A stretch of 64,000 bases of DNA, from positions 3,596,001 through 3,660,000 of the forward strand of contig NZ_CP009520.1 of assembly GCF_000969905.1 (NCBI RefSeq), in the 5' to 3' direction. The translations under genes and the position numbers were made by a program. The DNA comes from Methanosarcina vacuolata Z-761. Its GTDB lineage: Archaea > Halobacteriota > Methanosarcinia > Methanosarcinales > Methanosarcinaceae. Shown piece after piece: positions 8,098 to 16,236 of the stretch. Each line of letters begins with the position of its first letter. Within the stretch, counting starts at the first letter, position 1. A model generated the notes under the pieces. The model had not been told where the DNA came from and searched no databases. It was given only the letters and a program-made list of their open reading frames with translations.

Positions 8098-11000
8098 TTA
8101 GTCCATTAATTGTTTTAACGTAGCTTGTGTCTGATTATTATTTTCTTCTTTGACCGTGAACCTTATAGCAAATTCGGTTCCATCATTCCTTTTCAGCTCA
8201 AGTTCCCCATCTAACTGATCTACAAGGGTGGTTATCAGCTGAAACCCAAGACTATCAAGATCTTCAATATTAAGGTCTTCAGGAATACCAACGCCGTTAT
8301 CCGAGACGGTCAGAACAAAACTGGTATACCTATTGAATTCCTTTCTGTGTTCTCCATTTTCTTCTTTATGGAGTTCGATTTGGATCTCTCCATTGTCTCT
8401 GCCCGGAAATGCATGTTTGAGAGAATTGGAAACCAGTTCATTAACAATAATTCCTAGCGGGACAGCAATATCCATATCAAAGAATGCATTTTCTTCCAGA
8501 TCCATACACAGATGGATTTTCTTCTTACTAAGGCTGTAAGTCTGGAAAAGGTTTTCAGCCAGTTCTTTTATGTATGCCGAAAAGTCAAGTGTCTCAGTTT
8601 CTTCTCCTTTATAAAGCTCTTCGTGAATAAGAGCCATAGATATAACCCGGTTCTGGCTTTCCCTGAAAGCCTCAGTAACTTTAGGGTCATTGAACTTATC
8701 AGCCTGAAGATCAAGGAGAGAAGAGATAACCTGCAGGTTATTTTTTATCCTGTGGTGGATTTCTTTCTTACGGGCAGTCTCGATATTTGCCAGAGCTTCT
8801 TCTGCCTTTTTCCTTTCAGTAATATCAAGAACAAAAGCTACGCCTTCATTGCGTACCTGATCGAAGGTAGTTGCTCCAACAATGGCAGGTACTCGCGAGC
8901 CATCTTTACGGATGAATTCCTTCTCGTAAGGCGTATTTGAGCCTGTTGATTTGAGTTCCATTATGGCCTGCTCATCCAATCGACTGTACTCCGGTGGAGT
9001 CATCTTGTTCCATTTAACCCTTCCAGCCTTCAAGTCCCCGCGCGTGTAACCAACTATATCCAGTAACTTGTCATTGGCATCGGTGACCGAACCGTCCAGG
9101 TTAAAATAAAATGCACCAATCATATCCGACTCGTAATACTGGCGCAGGCGCGCTTCACTCTCACGCAGTGCTTCTTCCGCCTTGATACGCTCAGTAACAT
9201 CTCTTACAATAGCTGAAATGGCCACGAGTTTTCCAGCGATGTCAAACACAGGAGAGAGAGCTGCTGAAATATTTATAATAGTACCGTCCTTTCTTAACCG
9301 TGATGTTTCGTAGTGCTGAATCTTTTTTCCCTGTTTGATCTTTTCGGAAAACTGCTTAATTTCCTCTTTGAAATTTTCGGGTTCAAGTACGGATACATTT
9401 TTTCCCAAAATTTCCTCGGCTGAATAACCATAAACCTGTTCTGCCGCCTTATTCCAGCTGGTAATGATACCCTCAAGAGACAGAGTTATAATAGCATCAT
9501 TCGAAGATTCCACAGCGTTCGCCAGTATTTGAAGTTTCTCTTCTGCTCTTTTATGTTTAGTAATATCCTGAACTACTCCTTTTACTTGAACAGGTTTATT
9601 CTTTTCATCAAAAATAATTTCAGGTTGAGAATGGACTGTACGTTCTTCTCCATTAGCCAGGACAATCCTGTAATCAATGCCAAAAGGCTTCTCATTTAAA
9701 GCTTTCTTGATAGCGTTATCAACATAATCTCTATCGTCGGGGTGTATATAATTTAAAAGTTCTTTGTAAGTTGCGCCTGATTCATGAGGATTACGTTCAA
9801 AAATCCGATACATTTCATCGGACCAGTATGTTTCACCAGTTACGAGATCCCAATCCCAATTTCCAATCTGAGCTATCTTTTGAGCTTCAGAAAGGCGTTT
9901 TTCACTTTCCTTCAATGAATTGTAAGCTTTCTCAAGCTCTGATGTCCGTTCTTTAACTTTTTCTTCTAGGTTCTCATGAACTCTTATTAGAGCTTCTTCT
10001 GCTTTCTTAAGTTCAGTAATATCACGTGCAGCTGCAAAGACCCCAATAACCTTCCCATTCTCGTCTCCATAAACTGAAGCATTGTACAAAACGGGAGTTA
10101 TATGTCCATCCTTATGCCGAATCTCCAGAGGATAGTCCCTGACCTCACCGTGCATGAACACCTGCTGATATCCTTTTCTAGCTTCCCCGGGCTCAGTGAA
10201 ATAATCTGAAAAATCAGTCCCAATCAAATCATTTCTTGAATATCCAGTAACCAGTTCAGTAGCGCCACTAACATCCGTAATCTTACCATCACGTCCAATG
10301 GTTACTAAGGGGTCCAGGCTGGCTTCAATCAGACTACGATTATAAAGATTTGATAATTTCAGAGCTTTTTCCGACCTTTTTCTCTGCAGAGCCTGCGTCA
10401 CAGCAGGCGCGATAGCTTCAAGATCTTCCTGCTGTTCGTAGCTATAGCCGTTTTCACGGTTTGCAACCGCAATCAAACCTATCGTTTTTCCATCCTGGAC
10501 AAGGGGGACGCCAAGAAACGATGTAATCGGCGGATGCCCATGCGGCAAACCAATACTGTCGGGGTGTGATAATGGATCATTGGTAAAGAAACCTTTCTCG
10601 TTGTTAATGACACTGCCATAAAGGCCATGAACAGCAAAATTGGTAGGAGGACTACGATGTCCTTTCTTGTCGTACATAAGGCACTGTTCCCATGCAAGCT
10701 CGCTTTTTGCAATATCGTGCAAGAACCCGTCAGCGCCCATTTCATTGATAAAACCAAACTGGCTGCTGGTTACTTCCAGGGCTACAGATAGACATGCTTC
10801 ACCCAGTTCTTCTTCTGTATTTGCCTGTACCACGTTCCTGAAGATCTGATTGATTCCTTCAAGAATACGGTTGTATCTACGAATACGATGCTCTTCTTGC
10901 TTGCGCCTTGTGATATCACGGGCGACGTAAACACTCCCAATGAGTTTTTCTTCAGAATCGTATAGTGGCGAGACATTTACTAAGAAATTATCACCAAGAC

Positions 11001-11862
11001 AACCTTCACAAATCTCTGCGATGTGCTCATCCCAATCCTTAAGCAGCTGCCTTTGTGGGCAAAAAGAAGGAGGCTTGTCTGTCCCATGGATAACACGATA
11101 GCAGGTTAACCCTATGCACTCTTCAGGTGTCATCCCTGATCTTGCCGCAATAGCTTTGTTCACACGAACAACTCTATGTTTATCGTCAATTATGGCTACC
11201 AGATCTGGCACAGCATCAAAGGTATATTCCCAATTTTTTGCAGCCTGAATAGCTTCTTTTTCTGCTCTTTTTCTTTCGGAGTTTTCTATCCTCTCCCATT
11301 TTCCGTCCCTTTTGATCAAAGCAAATTGATGGCTGGATACTACATCAATAATCTCGACCGTACTGCACATATCGAGATAATATGGGCATAGGGCTATCAC
11401 ATGGTGTTTGTCGAGAACAACATCTACTTTATTTTCATAATCAATAAATTCGTTCCAGCCTTCTTTTTCCAGCCAGCGATTGTCCCCTGCAACCCTCAAC
11501 CCATCATAACCCCTTGCCAGAGCCTGGTTAATTTTTTCAACCCAGCTATTTACAACTCTATCCAGATCGAAAATACCCTTCTTTAAAAATCCACTGGTGT
11601 AAGGGATGATTTCTATTTGTCCTTTCTCCAGATAAACATCAAAATCAGGACCAGCCGTTATCATGGATGTTTTTGCCTCTTCCACTTCCAGAGGCTGTGA
11701 GGTAATCCATATGCATAACTCGTTATTTTCCAGCCCGGCTTTAAAATAAGGGACAAGTATATCCATCAAATCTTCTTTTGTCTGGTAGAACTGGCAGAAG
11801 TGTGTTCCCCAGGGTACTTCGCCAACAGTATCAATCCCAGAATCTCGAATGTTTTTTCTCAT
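8098..11862 (-). CDS. MEDS-PAS-GAF-PAS sensor histidine kinase
   Basis: This is a 1254-residue soluble sensor kinase without membrane segments. The order is: MEDS domain (about 10-195, with GTHFCQFYQTKEDL), PAS (about 215-325, cysteine-rich GLTCYRVIHG and SFCPQRQ), GAF (335-500), PAS (505-625), a short coiled coil, and three more PAS domains (665-770, 775-895, 905-1020). A HisKA_2 phosphoacceptor helix follows (EIHHRIKNNLQ, histidine near 1036), then a HATPase domain with NELVSNSLKHAFPG and SDNGVGIPED. MEDS domains occur in sensors of methanogens and methylotrophs and may sense one-carbon or redox cues; PAS and GAF can bind heme, flavin or small ligands. No response regulator gene is adjacent. 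The ATG at 11862 has a GGAG about 12 bases upstream inside a 49-bp duplication, which also creates an upstream overlapping frame. Confidence 0.92.
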   Translation of the reverse strand: MRKNIRDSGIDTVGEVPWGTHFCQFYQTKEDLMDILVPYFKAGLENNELCIWITSQPLEVEEAKTSMITAGPDFDVYLEKGQIEIIPYTSGFLKKGIFDLDRVVNSWVEKINQALARGYDGLRVAGDNRWLEKEGWNEFIDYENKVDVVLDKHHVIALCPYYLDMCSTVEIIDVVSSHQFALIKRDGKWERIENSERKRAEKEAIQAAKNWEYTFDAVPDLVAIIDDKHRVVRVNKAIAARSGMTPEECIGLTCYRVIHGTDKPPSFCPQRQLLKDWDEHIAEICEGCLGDNFLVNVSPLYDSEEKLIGSVYVARDITRRKQEEHRIRRYNRILEGINQIFRNVVQANTEEELGEACLSVALEVTSSQFGFINEMGADGFLHDIAKSELAWEQCLMYDKKGHRSPPTNFAVHGLYGSVINNEKGFFTNDPLSHPDSIGLPHGHPPITSFLGVPLVQDGKTIGLIAVANRENGYSYEQQEDLEAIAPAVTQALQRKRSEKALKLSNLYNRSLIEASLDPLVTIGRDGKITDVSGATELVTGYSRNDLIGTDFSDYFTEPGEARKGYQQVFMHGEVRDYPLEIRHKDGHITPVLYNASVYGDENGKVIGVFAAARDITELKKAEEALIRVHENLEEKVKERTSELEKAYNSLKESEKRLSEAQKIAQIGNWDWDLVTGETYWSDEMYRIFERNPHESGATYKELLNYIHPDDRDYVDNAIKKALNEKPFGIDYRIVLANGEERTVHSQPEIIFDEKNKPVQVKGVVQDITKHKRAEEKLQILANAVESSNDAIITLSLEGIITSWNKAAEQVYGYSAEEILGKNVSVLEPENFKEEIKQFSEKIKQGKKIQHYETSRLRKDGTIINISAALSPVFDIAGKLVAISAIVRDVTERIKAEEALRESEARLRQYYESDMIGAFYFNLDGSVTDANDKLLDIVGYTRGDLKAGRVKWNKMTPPEYSRLDEQAIMELKSTGSNTPYEKEFIRKDGSRVPAIVGATTFDQVRNEGVAFVLDITERKKAEEALANIETARKKEIHHRIKNNLQVISSLLDLQADKFNDPKVTEAFRESQNRVISMALIHEELYKGEETETLDFSAYIKELAENLFQTYSLSKKKIHLCMDLEENAFFDMDIAVPLGIIVNELVSNSLKHAFPGRDNGEIQIELHKEENGEHRKEFNRYTSFVLTVSDNGVGIPEDLNIEDLDSLGFQLITTLVDQLDGELELKRNDGTEFAIRFTVKEENNNQTQATLKQLMD

Positions 11863-11911
11863 GGGTATTGTCTCCGGGTTTTAAGAATACCAGGATAGTT
11901 TTTTTTCTCAT
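11831..11911 (-). promoter_or_regulatory. upstream overlapping short frame at the kinase start
   Basis: A 49-bp unit covering the kinase start is duplicated (11852-11900 and 11901-11948). The outer copy therefore carries a second ATG (at 11911) with the same CCCGGAGACAATACCC leader. Because 49 is not a multiple of three, this ATG opens a 26-codon frame that overlaps the true start and ends at TGA 11831-11833. If ribosomes use it, it could lower kinase translation. That effect is inference. Confidence 0.6.
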
Positions 11912-11952
11912 GGGTATTGTCTCCGGGTTTTGATAATACCAGGATAAAATTT

Positions 11953-12053
11953 GGCTCTTCACCACTCCCTATAGATAAGATGATTTTCAATTCAAGGCCA
12001 CATTGGTTTTTATGAGGAAACTATGAGGATAGCTACACAAAACAACGAAGAGC
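11953..12053 (+). repeat. dispersed ~100-bp element with inverted ends
   Basis: This is a full-length copy. It runs from GGCTCTTCACC to AACAACGAAGAGC, and the two ends are inverted copies of each other (GGCTCTTC/GAAGAGC). The internal GATTTTCAATTCAAGGCC and TATGAGG blocks match the other copies in this window. Confidence 0.85.
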
Positions 12054-12524
12054 AAAAAATTCTTTTGCACCAGTGTATTTGATTTCATTTTTACTTTATG
12101 ATTTCTATTATATCTAAGTGCACTCTCTAAAGGTCTCAAGAGAAACTCAATAGTGCACAAGTCCTCTCGAAAGCTTACTATAATATATTTTGTGAATTTA
12201 AGAAGATCTCTATTTACCTTACAACTTTTTCTTCCTGACTACTGGAACTTATTATTTTGGAACTAACGGATTCTTATTCAAATGCTTTTACAGCCACAAG
12301 AACAAAAATGAATTGAAAATTATCCAAATTATAATATAAAAGTAATAGATATATTAAGTTTATTGACGTTAGTTACAGACTTTAGTTACAGGAAAGATTA
12401 ATTCCCGCATCTCAAATGAGACACAGCCAAAAAGCTGAGATTCCAAATGATTAACTGAGTTTTCTGATTCTGGAAAATAATCATGAAACTTTGCTGATTT
12501 AACTTTGCTGATTTAAGAAAAAAT
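12054..12524. other. AT-rich spacer without gene
   Basis: I see no supported coding frame in these 471 bases. They lie between two copies of the dispersed element. Short direct repeats (AACTTTGCTGATTTA twice near 12490-12515; ACTTTAGTTACAG-like near 12370) are the only structure. Confidence 0.5.
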
Positions 12525-12623
12525 GGCTCTTCGCCATTCCCTCTGAACAAGACGATTTTCAATTCAAAACCTCATTGATTTTTATGAGGACATTATGAGG
12601 ATATTCACAAAACAATGAAGACC
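12525..12623 (+). repeat. dispersed ~100-bp element with inverted ends
   Basis: This is a second complete copy (GGCTCTTCGCC to AACAATGAAGACC) with the central GATTTTCAATTCAAAACC and two ATGAGGA motifs separated by 11 bp, the unit that has expanded at 741-938. Confidence 0.85.
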
Positions 12624-12660
12624 CGAAAAAATTATTTTTGAGATAAACTCATCAAGTAAA

Positions 12661-12762
12661 CGATGGGATAATTGAAACGATGAAGTAATTGAAACGATGA
12701 AGTAATTGAAACGATGAGGTGATTGAAACGATGAGGTGATTGAAGCGATGGGATAATTGAAA
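12661..12762. repeat. six tandem copies of a 17-bp unit
   Basis: The consensus CGATGARGTRATTGAAA is repeated six times in exact 17-bp register just downstream of the stop of the gene at 12789. Variation between units is limited to a few transitions. Confidence 0.85.
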
Positions 12763-12788
12763 GGTCAGTTAATTAATAAACTAATTAA

Positions 12789-13361
12789 TTAACAGATAGT
12801 CTTATCCTCGCTATTGCAGGCAACTCTCAAACTCTTTTGGTTATAAAGATCTCTTTCCAGTGATTCTGTTTGTCCGATAGTATCTTCTCCCCACTTTTGT
12901 TTAACTGCCTCACTCCACTGGAGTTTATCGTCCCCAATCATAGATTTTGGAATTGCAAAAATGTTTTCTCTCGTTGTTCTGGAAATCCCGGATTTTGACA
13001 ACTTATACTTATTCGTTTTCTGATCGTATACCATCTGGTGATCGAGTTTAAATGCACTAACGGCCTCTGAAAACTTGCAGTTAACCTGGTTTAATTCTTC
13101 GTTTGGATCTTTTCCCTTCCTTCGCTTCATTTTTTCTATTTCAATCTCTTCTTTTCGTATATCCTCCAGGTACCATAAACTCCTATCAACTTCACTTTTA
13201 AATACAATCATATGCCATTTGAGAGACAACGAGTACGGTTTTCTTAAATATTCTTGCAATTCGGCAATCAGATCGGAATCATCTGTCGTACTTTCAATTT
13301 CTTCCATTATTCTTTTCATTTTGGCCAGATTTGCCTTCTGTCTTTCCTGACTTGTTACCAT
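12789..13361 (-). CDS. hypothetical protein, helical and charged
   Basis: This is a 190-residue soluble protein that I do not recognise. The N-terminal two-thirds are highly charged and helical (KRIMEEIESTTDDSDLI, KEEIEIEKMKRRKGKDPNEE), probably with coiled coil. The C-terminal third contains KSGISRTTRENIFAIPKSM and WSEAVKQKWGED. There are no membrane segments, cysteine motif or signal peptide. I prefer the ATG at 13361; the frame also opens at TTG 13373. The gene stands alone between repeat-rich spacers. The reading frame is long and protein-like in composition, so it is probably real; no function can be assigned. Confidence 0.6.
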   Translation of the reverse strand: MVTSQERQKANLAKMKRIMEEIESTTDDSDLIAELQEYLRKPYSLSLKWHMIVFKSEVDRSLWYLEDIRKEEIEIEKMKRRKGKDPNEELNQVNCKFSEAVSAFKLDHQMVYDQKTNKYKLSKSGISRTTRENIFAIPKSMIGDDKLQWSEAVKQKWGEDTIGQTESLERDLYNQKSLRVACNSEDKTIC

Positions 13362-13373
13362 AGCTATCCACAA

Positions 13374-13857
13374 CAGATTAACTTTTATTAGACTGTTATA
13401 TACAGAAAGTATATTTTAAACCTTCGATAATAGATCATAAAAGTTAAATTTAGAAAAAATTTCGACTTGTTTGCCACAAAATCTCACGAAAATTAGGGTC
13501 GCAGGAATAGTTGCTGTGATTTGAGCCTTTTCTCTGGGTTTGAATCCATTTTAATTTTATTGTCGAGTCAATCATCAAGGATTCAATAATTCCGAATAAT
13601 TGCAATCGATTTTATACGACATTTTGTTGTTGACTCAACAGTGGGGCCTGCGCTCTTTATTGTGGGGTTCACATTTGTTTACTCATATATTGAATATCAA
13701 AAAGAATAACGGAACCAAATCTCAAATTAAAACTTAAAAATGAAGATTACAGGAATTCCTGTAATTCCGGATTCTGAAACTTCTGTTTACTCGGTTTTTG
13801 ACTTTTATTTTATCATCACGTTTATCTAGCATGTTCTCGTTTGTTTTATTGATTTAT
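13374..13857. other. spacer with divergent promoters
   Basis: No gene is supported in these 484 bases. They separate the minus-strand hypothetical gene from the plus-strand FKBP cluster, so both promoters should lie here. AT-rich stretches suitable as TATA boxes are too common to choose one. Confidence 0.4.
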
Positions 13858-14340
13858 ATGGCCGAGGATATAACAAAAGATACCAGTAGAATAATTAAGA
13901 ATGGGGATACAGTCTCAGTTAATTATGTAGGAAAACTTGAAGATGGTACAATCTTCGATACTTCCTTAAAGGAAGTTGCTATCGAGGCAGGGAAATACAA
14001 TCAGATGAGAAATTATGAACCCCTTACATTTACCGTCGGCGTAGGCCAGATGATAAAAGGATTTGATGAGGGCGTTGTCGGAATGCAAGTGGGAGAAGAA
14101 AAAACCCTTACAATCCCGCCTGAAGAAGCATATGGAGAGTACAGAGAAGAATTTGCAAGAGAGATCCCGAATAATACTGTTAATTTTACTCCGGAAGTCG
14201 GGATGAAGCTGGCTACGGACAATGGTCTGACAGGCACTATCACGGATGTAAACGAAAATAACTTTGTTGTAGACTTCAACCATGAGCTTGCAGGCAAGAC
14301 CCTGATTTTCTCAGTCACAATCGTTTCTGTGGAGGAGTGA
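13858..14340 (+). CDS. FKBP-type peptidyl-prolyl isomerase (cytosolic)
   Basis: This is a 160-residue FK506-binding-type prolyl isomerase of the SlyD-like archaeal group with an inserted flap domain. It shows DTVSVNYVGKLEDGTIFDTS, then VGVGQMIKGFDEGVVGMQVGE, EKTLTIPPEEAYGEY (start of the insert) and a C-terminal FNHELAGKTLIFSVTIV that returns to the FKBP core. It should speed proline isomerisation and act as a folding chaperone. No signal peptide is present if translation starts at ATG 13858 (MAEDITK); a longer frame to 13798 would add a hydrophobic stretch (MFSFVLLIY) but has no better start signal. It is the first of three FKBP genes. Its stop overlaps the region carrying the ribosome binding site of the next gene, suggesting coupled translation. 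Confidence 0.9.
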   Translation: MAEDITKDTSRIIKNGDTVSVNYVGKLEDGTIFDTSLKEVAIEAGKYNQMRNYEPLTFTVGVGQMIKGFDEGVVGMQVGEEKTLTIPPEEAYGEYREEFAREIPNNTVNFTPEVGMKLATDNGLTGTITDVNENNFVVDFNHELAGKTLIFSVTIVSVEE

Positions 14341-14345
14341 AAGTG

Positions 14346-14915
14346 ATGAAGGCCAGGAAAAAAGCAGTTTTCTTCATAGCTATACTGCTCCTGGTAAGTA
14401 CAATTCTTGGCAGCGGATGCACGGATAGCGGGAGCAAGGGAGGAGACAGCAGAGCAGTAAAGTCCGGAGATTCTGTCAAGATCGACTATACCGGGAAGCT
14501 TGAAGACGGCACGGTTTTTGATACCTCAAAAGAAGACGTTGCAAAGCAGGCAGGTATATACGTTGAAGGACGGGAGTATACTCCTCTTAACTTTGTCGTT
14601 GGCTCGGGACAGGTAATCCCTGGTTTTGACGAAGGTGTAATCGGAATGAAAGTAGGGGAAGAAAAAACCCTGACGATCCCTCCAGATAAAGCTTATGGGG
14701 AATATGAGGAAGCAAGAGTCCTTGCTGTCCCGATTGAAGAATTAAATCTAACAAACCGATCCCAAATTCCTGAAGTGGGGCAAACCTTGAGAGATATGTA
14801 CGGAAATCAGTACAAAGTAACAGCTGTAAACGATACGCATATCACTCTTGACGCCAATCATGAGCTTGCAGGCAAGACCCTGATTTTTGATATAAAACTA
14901 ATCTCAATAGAATAA
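14346..14915 (+). CDS. FKBP-type peptidyl-prolyl isomerase, lipoprotein
   Basis: This 189-residue paralogue of the preceding gene has an export signal: a basic start, a hydrophobic core (AVFFIAILLLVSTI) and a lipobox-like LGSGC with the cysteine near residue 25, so it is likely anchored on the outer face of the membrane. The catalytic core shows DYTGKLEDGTVFDTS, VGSGQVIPGFDEGVIGMKVGE and NHELAGKTLIFDIKLI. Here the flap insert is longer (VLAVPIEELNLTNRS). Its likely role is folding of exported proteins. ATG 14346 is favoured because GGAGG at 14331-14335 sits ten bases away; GTG at 14337 or 14343 are alternatives. The gene follows the previous stop within a few bases, so the two form an operon. 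Confidence 0.9.
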   Translation: MKARKKAVFFIAILLLVSTILGSGCTDSGSKGGDSRAVKSGDSVKIDYTGKLEDGTVFDTSKEDVAKQAGIYVEGREYTPLNFVVGSGQVIPGFDEGVIGMKVGEEKTLTIPPDKAYGEYEEARVLAVPIEELNLTNRSQIPEVGQTLRDMYGNQYKVTAVNDTHITLDANHELAGKTLIFDIKLISIE

Positions 14916-15039
14916 ATTTAAGTTACTGAAGAGCAAATTGAGAGTTAGAGTATTTTTTTAAAATGTGCATCATTTCGGTATCTGGATAGATTTTGAAATG
15001 GCGTGGGTACCAGAGAAAAATGCACAGGAGAAAGAGATA

Positions 15040-15510
15040 ATGGAAAATTCTCGTACTGTGAAAAAAGGGGATTACCTGCTTATTGATTATACTGGAAAAT
15101 TCGAAGACGGAACGGTCTTTGATACCACTTTGAAGGAAAAAGCCCTCGAAGCAAGGATCTATGACGAAAAAAAAGGCTACCGGCCTTTTTTTTTCAGAAC
15201 GGATACATTCCAGGCAATAAAAGGTATCGATATGGGAGTGCTTGGAATGAAAGAGGGTGAAGAAAAAACCCTCATAATTCCGCCTGAAGAAGCCTATGGA
15301 ATGTATAAGAATTACCTTGTCCAGGAGATCCCTCTCGAAAAGCTTGGACTCCAGACCCCTCCTGAGCCAGGAACAAAAATCATAACACCCGCTGGGAGTG
15401 AGGTTAAAGTGCTCAACTCCACGGAAACTTCTGCTACCCTGGATTTTAACCACGAACTTGCAGGCAAAACCCTCATCCTTGAAATAAAACTGGTCTCGAT
15501 CATAAACTGA
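15040..15510 (+). CDS. FKBP-type peptidyl-prolyl isomerase (cytosolic, divergent)
   Basis: This is the third FKBP paralogue, 156 residues. It retains LLIDYTGKFEDGTVFDTT, KGIDMGVLGMKEGEEKTLII, PPEEAYGMYKNY and FNHELAGKTLILEIKLV. The usual VGxGQxIxGFDEG is altered to TDTFQAIKGIDMG, so some active-site residues have changed; its isomerase rate may be reduced and chaperone function retained (inference). ATG 15040 has GGAG nine bases upstream; the frame continues to 14965 without a better start. It lies 124 bp after the lipoprotein gene on the same strand. No signal peptide is present. Confidence 0.88.
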   Translation: MENSRTVKKGDYLLIDYTGKFEDGTVFDTTLKEKALEARIYDEKKGYRPFFFRTDTFQAIKGIDMGVLGMKEGEEKTLIIPPEEAYGMYKNYLVQEIPLEKLGLQTPPEPGTKIITPAGSEVKVLNSTETSATLDFNHELAGKTLILEIKLVSIIN

Positions 15511-15538
15511 TTCCAGGCCCAAAATCGGGGGGTAAAGG

Positions 15539-15946
15539 ATGGAAAAAGAAGAAAAAGTAATGGTACTGCTGCTGTTCATGACATTGACTTCTCTTATGAC
15601 AGCTTATCTTTGCTTTGGGTCGGAACTTACAGCTTCTGGACAGGAGACCGGAGAAGAAGCCACGCCGTATAGCCGTGAGTCCGGTGAAGGGGAGAAGGTG
15701 TTCCTTGAAGCCCAGGTTTTGAGCAAACGGTTAACCTATACAGGCGGGCACCTGCTTTTACAGGTAGACTGCAACTCCGAAGTCCTGAGCGTCTTTATTC
15801 CGAAAACCGCAGGCGCAGAAGCTCTGAATAATTCAATTCAGAAAGGAGATTTCATCAGCGTAACTGGCACCGTTTCGGAGTATGAAGGGAAAAGGGAAAT
15901 CAAGGTGGAAAGAAAAGAAGATATTCTTCTGAGTTATCAACGTTAA
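15539..15946 (+). CDS. secreted or membrane-anchored OB-fold protein
   Basis: This is a 135-residue protein with an N-terminal hydrophobic segment (VMVLLLFMTLTSLMTAYLCF, about residues 8-27) that serves as signal or anchor. A charged linker follows, then a domain of about 80 residues (VFLEAQVLSKRLTYTGGHLL to IKVERKEDILL) matching the OB-fold of the tRNA-anticodon/nucleic-acid-binding type: GDFISVTGTVSEYEGKREIKV is the characteristic strand pair. Exported proteins of this type are known but uncharacterised; ligand unknown. The ATG at 15539 follows GGGGGG and AAAGG. It lies 28 bp after the third FKBP and is probably in the same operon. Confidence 0.75.
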   Translation: MEKEEKVMVLLLFMTLTSLMTAYLCFGSELTASGQETGEEATPYSRESGEGEKVFLEAQVLSKRLTYTGGHLLLQVDCNSEVLSVFIPKTAGAEALNNSIQKGDFISVTGTVSEYEGKREIKVERKEDILLSYQR

Positions 15947-16149
15947 TCTGATTTCGTCATTAATCTGATTTCGTCACTAATCTGATTTCGTCATTGATCG
16001 GATTTCGTCATTAATCTGATTTCGTCATTAATCTGATTTCGTCATTAATCTGATTTCGTCATTAATCTGATTTCGTCATTAATCTGATTTCGTCATTGAT
16101 CGGATTTCGTCACTAATCTGATTTCGTTATTCATCTGATTGATCGTCAT
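15944..16149. repeat. twelve tandem copies of a 17-bp unit
   Basis: The unit TAATCTGATTTCGTCAT repeats 11 times in exact 17-bp register from 15944, plus a degenerate twelfth. Units 4 and 10 share the variant TGATCGGATTTCGTCA, suggesting block duplication of several units at once. The array begins in the stop region of the preceding gene (TAA at 15944-15946). Confidence 0.9.
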
Positions 16150-16236
16150 TAATTGAATAACCATTATCAATAACCTTTGAGACAACGACAACAAAATCGT
16201 TAATAATATATTCATATAAGGACATTTGGGAAAAAT

